Of a DNA stretch of 12,481 nucleotides, positions 6,801 through 12,481 are shown piece by piece. Positions within the stretch are counted from its first letter, which is position 1; every line of letters starts with the position of its first letter. Source of the DNA: Planctomycetota bacterium. Its GTDB lineage: Bacteria; Planctomycetota; Planctomycetia; Planctomycetales; Planctomycetaceae. Where the stretch lies: positions 1-12,481 of the forward strand of contig JAEYWB010000771.1 in the NCBI GenBank assembly GCA_023429275.1, in the 5' to 3' direction. The notes beneath the pieces were generated by a model. It was not told the origin of the DNA. It did not search any database and saw nothing but the letters and a program-made list of their open reading frames with translations. Position numbers and translations under genes: made by a program.

Positions 6801-6950
6801 GGGCAGAAGTCTCAGTGCGACTCCGCGCGGAGTGGCGACGCGGACGGACGAACGGGAATTCCGGTTCAGCGGAACCCCGCGCGACTCAACCGGAAAACTC
6901 GTCCCTTCGTCCCTTCGTCCCAATACGGCAGTGCCGAGCAGTGGGCGTCG
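6801..6950 (+). repeat. 193-bp-spaced direct repeat, copy B
   Basis: This is the second copy of the unit described at 6608-6757, with the same 14-bp palindrome at 6820-6833, GGTTCAGCGGAACC, and a cleaner TTCGTCCC short tandem array (6902-6920). It runs directly into the REP-like copy at 6952. No gene is supported in either copy. Confidence 0.85.
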
Positions 6951-6951
6951 C

Positions 6952-6984
6952 GGGGAAATCAAAGGGGCAGGACTCGTACTCGTC
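6952..6984 (+). repeat. Extended REP-like copy overlapping the end of the glycosyltransferase gene
   Basis: GGGGAAATCAAAGGGGCAGG followed by ACTCGTACTCGTC. It lacks one T of the reference core (GGGG-CAGG instead of GGGGTCAGG). It overlaps the stop codon (6983-6985, minus strand) of the neighbouring gene by two bases, so insertion of the repeat may have set where that protein ends. Confidence 0.8.
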
Positions 6985-8386
6985 AGCGTGACGTGTCGGG
7001 CCCATTGGTGGTTCTCATTCCTTTCTCTTCTCCCTCAGGAAAATTCAGCGTAAAGCTGTCGAAACGCCCCTGTTCCGCCCCCGCGTCTTCCCAGCTGTAC
7101 CGATAGTTGCCGATGTGCCAGAGACGGATCGTGGTGTCGGCAAAGATCCGGTACCCCGCCTGTCTCGCCCGCTCGCAGAACGCGTAGTCCTCCGCGAGGT
7201 ACCAGTGTCCGTCGTCCATGGGACGCACCATGGGGAGGAAGAACGGCAGCATCGGATGCTGGAACCGCTCGTTGCAGACCGGCAGCGAGAGCTTCTGGGC
7301 GACATCAAGGTAGACCTGCCGTCGGACCAGCAGGAAGCCGGTGGCCGCATAGAGAAGTTCCACGAGCCCGCCGGCTTTGCCGAATGTCATCCGCGATTCG
7401 CCGGGCAAGACGTGGCAGGCGATGGCCCGCTTCCCTTTCTGCGGATAAACTCCGCAGACCATCGGCAGATCATGGGCCCGCAGCTTCTCGACGGCATCGG
7501 GTTCGAATCCGATGTCCGAGTCGATCCAGAGCGTCTCCTCGAACCCGTCACGCAGGGCGTCTGTCGCGATCTGGTTCCGCCCCTGGTCGATCGCCGCGTA
7601 TCCCGAAATCCGCCGGACCTCATAGCCCCGCCGCTCCAGCTCCCGAAGGGCCGCGTCGCATTCTCCATGAATCATTCCAGAATGCGGTACCAGGATGACG
7701 CATCGACTAGGAACCAGAGGATCTGGTGCGACTGAGGCTCTGAAGGGCTTGGCGCCGGGCTGAGCCGAGGGAGGACGCACCGTGACCACGTTCTGCTCAT
7801 CGCGCGGGATCCCGATAAAATCCAGCAACTCGCGGACAGGCTCAGGACTTGCCAGGTCCGCCGTATCGAAGACCCGCAGGTTCGCGGGAAAGCGGGACGC
7901 CAGAGCCCTCGCCCTGGTCTCGTACTCGTCGCAATATCGTGCGAGGGCCTCGTCGCGGTCCGGGACATCGTACTTCGGAAAGGTCGGCGTCCAGACGAGA
8001 TCGTGCGTCCATCCGGTCTCAGGCTGCCGCGACCAATGGTTGAGGCGGGGTCGCCCGGGCTGGTCGAGGTGGCGGATGTATGCGGAGACAACCTCCTCCC
8101 GCGGACGCAGGAGACAAACAGCCCGAAGGTCGGGCTCCACGGCAATCGCGTCTTCCAGATGGGGGAGGTAAAAGGTCGCGACGTCACCGACACGCGCGGA
8201 TTTCGCGGTCATTTTCCACCGCTGGAATCGCTCCTGAATGCCGGGGCGGTCGGCCGGCTTGTGCCAGGGAAGAAACGGCGGCTGCTCGAGCGTCACTCGA
8301 GTGCCGGGCTGCCGATTGAGAATGTCGACGAGGACATTGAGGCCGCAGTGCCCCGGCCCCAGCCCCAGAATGATCCGCGGATCCAT
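6983..8386 (-). CDS. Two-domain sulfotransferase-like / GT-A glycosyltransferase protein
   Basis: This 467-aa protein has two parts. Residues 1-~215 resemble the P-loop sulfotransferase fold: an N-terminal strand-loop-helix (IILGLGPGHCGLNVLVDILN) in place of the phosphosulfate-binding loop, VCLLRPREEVVSAYIRHL (90-107) like the second nucleotide-binding motif, and LLDFIGIP (187-194), typical of the end of these domains. The first loop lacks the usual Arg-Ser/Lys-Ser, so activity is uncertain. Residues ~228-450 look like a GT-A glycosyltransferase: VILVPHSGMIHGEC start, GRNQIATDAL, a metal-binding D289-S290-D291 in LWIDSDIGFEP, ATGFLLVRRQVY, an acidic AEDYAFCERARQAGYRIFAD (398-417), and a late W423-H424. 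It probably modifies surface glycans in the cytoplasm; donor and acceptor cannot be told. There is no signal peptide. It is a single gene with no operon partner in view. The C-terminal tail ends at a repeat. Confidence 0.8.
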   Translation of the reverse strand: MDPRIILGLGPGHCGLNVLVDILNRQPGTRVTLEQPPFLPWHKPADRPGIQERFQRWKMTAKSARVGDVATFYLPHLEDAIAVEPDLRAVCLLRPREEVVSAYIRHLDQPGRPRLNHWSRQPETGWTHDLVWTPTFPKYDVPDRDEALARYCDEYETRARALASRFPANLRVFDTADLASPEPVRELLDFIGIPRDEQNVVTVRPPSAQPGAKPFRASVAPDPLVPSRCVILVPHSGMIHGECDAALRELERRGYEVRRISGYAAIDQGRNQIATDALRDGFEETLWIDSDIGFEPDAVEKLRAHDLPMVCGVYPQKGKRAIACHVLPGESRMTFGKAGGLVELLYAATGFLLVRRQVYLDVAQKLSLPVCNERFQHPMLPFFLPMVRPMDDGHWYLAEDYAFCERARQAGYRIFADTTIRLWHIGNYRYSWEDAGAEQGRFDSFTLNFPEGEEKGMRTTNGPDTSR

Positions 8387-8761
8387 GTCGGCCCTTTCAG
8401 TTCATCAAGAAGGACGGGCGAGAATATCACCCCGTCCACCTGGTCGCGACTATCCGGGATTCGTCGAAGTCACGAGCTCAGAAGCAGCCCAGAAGCCGTG
8501 CCGGCACTCCTGAGAAGTGGAATCTCGATGTCGACAACGGGGGGGCTGCTCAAGATGTTCCGAGGTGCAAAGTCGATCTCGGACGAAGGGATCCTCGTGG
8601 CAGCGAGGTTGTGCGTTCGTAGGTCCACAATCGGCAGAAGGCCAGTTCAGGCGAGGTCTGCGAGTCCTTCCACTTCCTGACGCCATTGCCGGGCGGCCCC
8701 CATCAGAGCGGGTGCGTCAGGTAGAAGGGAAGTAACTCTCATGCGTTGCGTACGAGCTAAT

Positions 8762-8864
8762 TAGAGCGCTTCCAGACCGCATTGTCCCATGCTGCCCCGT
8801 TTCGCCGCACAATTTATTCGTACGGCAACCGGAGTATCGGACGATCCGGGGTGAAAGCGCTCTA
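8762..8864. mobile_element. MITE-like element with TA flanks
   Basis: A 99-bp unit (8764-8862) begins GAGCGCTTCCAGACC and ends with the complement of GAGCGCTTTCACCCC: the first 8 bp are perfect inverted repeats, 12 of 15 overall. Both sides carry TA (8762-8763 and 8863-8864), as for target duplications of the IS630/Tc1-mariner superfamily. It has no coding capacity. A non-autonomous miniature element is a reasonable reading; a chance palindrome used as a regulatory site is the alternative. Confidence 0.5.
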
Positions 8865-9288
8865 GGTATCTCTCTTCATAGGATGCTCGAACGAAGGGGG
8901 GAGCGGTGACGGGAGCGGCGAGATCGGCGCGCACCGGGAGCGCAAAGCGCACCCTGCAACAATCCACAACCGGAGCGGCGATTGACCGAACCGCGACGGC
9001 TGCGAGCCGATTTGCCCTCTCGCCTTCACTCTAAAGCCCGACTGCAGCGGAGGTCGGCTGAAGCCAACAGGAACCGGGCAATCCCTAATCCCCCCGGGGA
9101 GAACCGCCACCCGTCCCGGACTGAGGGACCGCGACCCCTTTCCCCAGGGCTTTCCGGGTCATCGTGGGGGGCGGACTGCAGCCCTTTTGAAGATGGCAAA
9201 CCCGAACATTCGCGATTCGGGAAATCCTTCGACTTCTACGGACATGGTCTGCTTCACTCCCGGCCTGAAGGGCTGTCCGTTCGTGCAG

Positions 9289-9364
9289 CCCGGCCTGCCG
9301 GGCCGGGAAGTCTTCCATGCGCACCGACCGTGGCCTTCGATGTCCCCGCCGGTCCCCGGGCGGG
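9289..9364 (-). terminator. GC-rich hairpins just past the DUF1501 stop, possible terminator
   Basis: Two perfect stems lie within 80 nt downstream of the minus-strand stop at 9369: CCCGCC (9345-9350) with GGCGGG (9359-9364), and CCCGGCC (9289-9295) with GGCCGGG (9301-9307). Neither is followed by a T-run on the transcribed strand, so intrinsic termination is doubtful; they could slow polymerase or protect the transcript end. Confidence 0.3.
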
Positions 9365-9368
9365 CCGG

Positions 9369-10838
9369 TCAGGCGAGGATCGCTTCAATCGGATGGCCGT
9401 AGTCGAGTTCCAGCCGCTTCTGCCCAGGGACCTCGAGACGCCGTGGATCGAGGCCGAGCTGCCGGAGCAGCGTTGCGTGGATGTCGGTGACGTAATGCCG
9501 ATCCTCGACGGCGTGGAAGCCGATCTCGTCGGTCGCGCCATGGACCACGCCCCCCTGGATCCCGCCCCCCGCCATCCAGCCGCTGAAGCCGTACGGATGG
9601 TGGTCCCGGCCGTCCGACTTCTCGGCGCCGGGGGTCCGGCCGAACTCCGTCGCCCAGACGACAAGCGTCTCGTCGAGCAGACCGCGGCGTTTGAGGTCCA
9701 TGAGCAGGCCGGCGATCGGCCGGTCGACCGCGGCGCGCCGCGTGGTGTGGTTCTTCTGGAGCTGCGAGTGGGCGTCCCAGCCGTCGTCGTAGATCTGGAC
9801 GAACCGCGTCCCCCGTTCGACGAGCCGCCGCGCGGCGAGGCTGTGCCGCGCCGCGGTGGAGCAGGCGGGATCATTGAGGCCGTACAGGGCCTGCGTCTCG
9901 GCGGTCTCCTCCTCGAGGCGGACCACGTCGGGGACCGACATCTGCATCCGGAACGCGAGTTCGTAGCTCTTGATCCTCGCCCTCAGTGCCGCGTCGTCCC
10001 GGTAGTCTGCCCCCGCCAGCGCGTTGAGCTCACCGAGAAGGACGAGCTGCTGCCGCCGTTCGGCGACGAACACCTGGTTCCCCGGCGTGCCGAAGGGAAG
10101 GGGGCGATCCGGGTCAAGCGACAGGCCGACCCCGGAATGCTCGGGACCGAGGTAACTGCCGTCATGGGCTCCACTGCCGCCGCAGCAGTCGCCGGGCCCC
10201 TTGCCGAGGACGACGAACTGCGGCAGGTTGTCGTTGAGTGAGCCGAGACCGTAGTGAACCCACGAACCGATCGACGGGAAGAATCCGTCGAAGATGTGCC
10301 GGCCGGTATGGAACTGAAGCTGGGCGGCGTGGTCGTTGTCGGTGGTCCACATCGACCGGATCACGGCGATGTCGTCGATGCAGTCGCCGACATGCGGCCA
10401 CCAGTCGCTGACGTACGTGCCCGACTCCCCGCGCTGGCGAAAGCCGACCTGCAGGGGATAGAGCTGGGCCATCAGGGCCCGCGGCGTTCCACCGAAGTCC
10501 CGGACGTTCTTGCGGTAGTGCGGCGAGTCGAGGACGGCGCTCCTGAAGGGTGACTCCTCGATCGTCTTCCCTGCGTATTTGTTGATGGCGGGCTTGTAGT
10601 CGAAACTCTCGAGGTGGCTCGTGCCGCCGAGCATGAAGTACCAGATGACGCTCTTGGCGCGTGGAGCGATCGTCGGGAGCTCCGGGAGAGCGGCCTGCTC
10701 ACCCCGGGCGACGCTGTCGCGCAGCAGCATGGCGCTGAGGGCGACACTCGCCAGGCCCTGTCCCGCTCCGGTCAGGAAGCTTCGGCGTCCGTGGTTCACG
10801 CGGTCGTGCGGAGGGCTCTGCGGATCACGCATAGACAT
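9369..10838 (-). CDS. DUF1501 family protein, Tat-exported, sulfatase/phosphatase-like fold
   Basis: This 489-aa protein matches DUF1501 in length and motifs. The N-terminus carries a twin-arginine signal (HGRRSFLTGAGQGLASVALS, 16-35) predicting Tat export. Family hallmarks follow: SVIWYFMLGGTSHLESFDYKP, SDWWPHVGDCIDDIAVIRSM, QFHTGRHIFDGFFPSIGSWV, GTRFVQIYDDGWDAHSQLQK, then WATEFGRTPG (395-404), GRDHHPYGFSGWMAGGGIQG (410-429) and TDIHATLLRQLGLD (451-464). The His/Asp-rich C-terminal blocks resemble the metal site of the alkaline phosphatase superfamily, but the reaction is unknown. In planctomycetes these genes nearly always follow a PSCyt/PSD1 gene, as here: its ATG (10838) directly abuts the TAA of the upstream gene (10841-10839), implying one operon and translational coupling. 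A second ATG two codons in (MSM) is an equally usable start. Confidence 0.95.
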   Translation of the reverse strand: MSMRDPQSPPHDRVNHGRRSFLTGAGQGLASVALSAMLLRDSVARGEQAALPELPTIAPRAKSVIWYFMLGGTSHLESFDYKPAINKYAGKTIEESPFRSAVLDSPHYRKNVRDFGGTPRALMAQLYPLQVGFRQRGESGTYVSDWWPHVGDCIDDIAVIRSMWTTDNDHAAQLQFHTGRHIFDGFFPSIGSWVHYGLGSLNDNLPQFVVLGKGPGDCCGGSGAHDGSYLGPEHSGVGLSLDPDRPLPFGTPGNQVFVAERRQQLVLLGELNALAGADYRDDAALRARIKSYELAFRMQMSVPDVVRLEEETAETQALYGLNDPACSTAARHSLAARRLVERGTRFVQIYDDGWDAHSQLQKNHTTRRAAVDRPIAGLLMDLKRRGLLDETLVVWATEFGRTPGAEKSDGRDHHPYGFSGWMAGGGIQGGVVHGATDEIGFHAVEDRHYVTDIHATLLRQLGLDPRRLEVPGQKRLELDYGHPIEAILA

Positions 10839-12481
10839 TTAACGAACCGTGACGAAGTCGTTGTGGTTGAACAGGACGTGCACGAGGTTTTCCCTCGCGC
10901 GCTGAACGGGATCCGCGGCAGGAGCTCGCTTTCCGACCGCCGCGGCAGGGAACGGCGGCTGTCCCCCCGACTCGAGGAGCTTGCGGTTCCGCTCGAGAAA
11001 CGCCGTCGAGGCCTGAATCTCCGGCTCGGTCGGCGCACGCGAGAGGACCTGTTCGAAGGCCGCAATGACGAACTGCCTGCGGGCCGGCTCCTCATCCGCC
11101 GTTCCGAGCGGAGCGGAAAGCCGTTCGGCGAGAATGCGGGCGCTGTCGAGGGCGAGTCCGCTGTTCATGAGAGCGAGCGCCTGATGCGGGACGACGCTCT
11201 CCTTGCGGCGATAGCAGCCATTGGGATCGGCGGCGTCGAACGTCTCGAGGAACGCCATCTTCTCGTTTGGTGTGAGTCGGAAGTAGAGGCTCCGGCGGAG
11301 GGTCGTTTCCCCTTCCGATTCGGGAATCTCCGGCCCGCCACGAGTCGTCACGAGGCGACCGGCGCTCGCGAGGACCGCGTCGCGGACAACCTCCGCCTCC
11401 ATCCGGCGGGAGTTCATCCTCCAGAGCAGGCGGTTCGCAGGAGCGACCTGGCGTGGAGGGGAGGGCTCCCGGCCCGATGCGGGCTCCGCGGACCAGGCGG
11501 CGGTGGCATCCTCGGAGGAACTCTGCCGGTACGCCGCCGAGAGGACGAGCATCCGGTGGAGCGGCTTCATCCGCCAGCCGTTTGCGACAAGCTCGGTTGC
11601 GAGCCAGTCAAGGAGTTCCGGGTGCGACGGGGAGTCGCCGTTGAGTCCGAAGTTTGCGACGCTCGAGACGAGGGCCTGGCCGAAATGCCGCAGCCAGATG
11701 TGATTGACGGCAATCCGTGCGGTCCGTGGATGGTCGGGACGGACCATCCAGCCGGAGAGCGCGAGGCGGCGGCCCGAACTGGTCGACGGTGCGACCTCGC
11801 CGAGCGGAGCGTAGGTTTCGCCGGGGTTGTCGAGGGCCAAGCGGGCCGCGCGCTCCTTCTCGTCGGCGACCGCAAGCTTCTTCGTCCCGTCTTCGATCGC
11901 GGCGGATGACGTGCCGCCGGCCGGCAGACCGGATTTGAGTGCGGCGAGGTGGCGTTCCGCCTGTCGCTTCTCCTCGCTGGCCCGTACGAGTGCCCCCTCC
12001 CGCTCGGCCCTGGCGGCCTCGATGGCGAGCGTCCTGACTTTCTCCCGCGGCTCGCTGGAATACTTTGCCCGTTCGGCGTCGATCCGTGCCCGGAGAGAGG
12101 CCGCCTCGGCACGCGCGATCCGCTCTCGCCCGACCGTCTGCTCGAACTCATCGCGGGCTGTCGCGACGGCGCTGACAACATCTTCGCGGGTCGGCGTCAG
12201 CGAGCGAACCTCAACCTCCAGGAACTCCGCCGCGCCGCTGTGAACCCACAGGGCGAACTGGCCGTCCCGGCGCGGGACCGGCATAACGTAGTCGAGCTTC
12301 GGCTCGCCGTTGACCCGGATCGAAAGGGACTGTCCCCGCGCGACGATCTCGACAGTCACCTCGTCGCCGACCTTCACCGGTGTCCGGACGATGCCTGCCG
12401 CGGGGTAGTGTTGCTGGCCTCCGACGCGATGGAAGGCCTGGACCGTCGAAGCGTTGTCGTTGGCACTGGTGTAGACGTCCT
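10839..12481 (-). CDS. PSD1 (DUF1553) family protein with concanavalin-like domain and coiled coil (5' end outside window)
   Basis: The frame is open to the right edge, so the GTG at 12377 is internal and the start is missing. The visible N-terminal part (window edge to about 12200) reads AFHRVGGQQHYPAAG, then TPVKVGDEVTVEIVARGQSL, VNGEPKLDYVMPVPRRDG and FALWVHSGAAEFLEVEVRSL, like a LamG/DUF1080 beta-sandwich. Next, 12182-11928 encodes ~85 residues rich in Glu/Arg/Ala/Lys, a probable coiled coil. From ~11768 follows PSD1: ALSGWMVRPDHPRTARIAVN, HIWLRHFGQALVSSVANFGL, SPSHPELLDWLATELVANGW, LVLSAAYRQSSS, then NRLLWRMNSRRMEAEVVRDA, RRSLYFRLTPNEKMAFLETF and VVPHQALALMNSG. Family members usually carry PSCyt1/PSCyt2 domains upstream, presumably beyond the edge. 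Such proteins are thought to be exported and to act with the DUF1501 partner, perhaps on complex polysaccharides; the biochemical role is not established. Confidence 0.93.
   Translation of the reverse strand, partial: DVYTSANDNASTVQAFHRVGGQQHYPAAGIVRTPVKVGDEVTVEIVARGQSLSIRVNGEPKLDYVMPVPRRDGQFALWVHSGAAEFLEVEVRSLTPTREDVVSAVATARDEFEQTVGRERIARAEAASLRARIDAERAKYSSEPREKVRTLAIEAARAEREGALVRASEEKRQAERHLAALKSGLPAGGTSSAAIEDGTKKLAVADEKERAARLALDNPGETYAPLGEVAPSTSSGRRLALSGWMVRPDHPRTARIAVNHIWLRHFGQALVSSVANFGLNGDSPSHPELLDWLATELVANGWRMKPLHRMLVLSAAYRQSSSEDATAAWSAEPASGREPSPPRQVAPANRLLWRMNSRRMEAEVVRDAVLASAGRLVTTRGGPEIPESEGETTLRRSLYFRLTPNEKMAFLETFDAADPNGCYRRKESVVPHQALALMNSGLALDSARILAERLSAPLGTADEEPARRQFVIAAFEQVLSRAPTEPEIQASTAFLERNRKLLESGGQPPFPAAAVGKRAPAADPVQRARENLVHVLFNHNDFVTVR

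Larger units (their letters stand above)
8387..9368. other. Long intergenic region without a supported gene
   Basis: This stretch lies upstream of the glycosyltransferase gene and downstream of the DUF1501 gene, both read leftwards. Open frames exist on both strands (for example minus 8450-8686, plus 8517-8735) but give low-complexity Arg/Ser/Pro-rich products with no motif. The region presumably holds the glycosyltransferase promoter near 8400-8500, though I see no convincing -35/-10 pair. Supported contents are the MITE-like element at 8762-8864 and GC-rich hairpins at 9289-9364. Confidence 0.55.

Noticed and set aside
4341..6984. CRISPR array from the repeated 17-35-bp motif
   Set aside because: Copies are irregularly spaced, occur in both orientations and flank genes; there are no uniform spacers.
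6371..7106. Overlapping plus-strand frames through the direct repeats
   Set aside because: Products are Arg/Ser/Pro-rich, differ between repeat copies, and show no domain; GC-rich repeat DNA gives open frames in several phases.
8982..10241. Long plus-strand frame (419 codons) opposite the DUF1501 gene
   Set aside because: It is a GC-driven shadow: the minus strand encodes a full DUF1501 protein with all family motifs.
10614..11909. Long plus-strand frame (431 codons) opposite the PSD1 gene
   Set aside because: Arg/Glu-rich with no domain; the minus strand carries clear PSD1 motifs over the same bases.
12375..12377. GTG at 12377 as start of the PSD1 gene
   Set aside because: The frame stays open to the window edge and the upstream codons complete a concanavalin-like motif (GGQQHYPAAG), so the true start lies outside.

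Overview
The window looks like part of a GC-rich Planctomycetota chromosome. The strongest pointers are the adjacent PSD1/DUF1553-type and DUF1501 genes at the right end, a pair greatly expanded in planctomycetes, and a very large Ser/Thr/Gly-rich secreted-type protein ending in a Hint domain at the left end. Both outermost genes run off the window edges, so neither true start is visible. No tRNA, rRNA or CRISPR array is seen.

Layout. (1) 2-4319, plus strand: the 3' part of a giant polymorphic toxin (Ser/Thr-rich surface region, Gly-Ser linker, pre-toxin region, Hint domain, short C-terminal toxin domain), followed 13 nt later by a small gene resembling DUF2247, the likely immunity gene. (2) 4341-5120: a compact element carrying a REP-associated (Y1/HUH) tyrosine transposase between perfect 25-bp inverted repeats. 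(3) 5124-5728: a module bounded by inverted copies of a 17-bp part of the same repeat. It holds what looks like the last ~31 codons of a lost toxin gene and, 6 nt later, an unrecognised 155-aa gene placed like an immunity gene. (4) 5793-6290: a fragment, probably non-functional, resembling the N-terminal style of the giant toxin. It ends in sequence nearly matching the first bases of this window and then runs into a palindrome made of two transposon ends joined together. (5) 6290-6985: non-coding repeat-rich DNA with a 193-bp-spaced direct repeat and another copy of the transposon-end motif. (6) 6983-8386, minus strand: a sulfotransferase-like plus GT-A glycosyltransferase fusion. (7) 8387-9368: about 980 bp with no convincing gene but a 99-bp MITE-like element flanked by TA. 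(8) 9369-12481, minus strand: a two-gene operon, PSD1/DUF1553 protein (5' end missing) then DUF1501 protein, with stop and start codons directly abutting.

Working model. Region 2-6985 reads as an evolving toxin/immunity locus: one complete toxin end with its immunity gene, then at least one displaced toxin-tail/immunity module and a paralogous fragment, with copies of one transposon-end motif at the joints. The element's own transposase sits in the middle. That REP-type elements shuffle toxin modules here is an inference from the positions of the repeats, not something the sequence proves.
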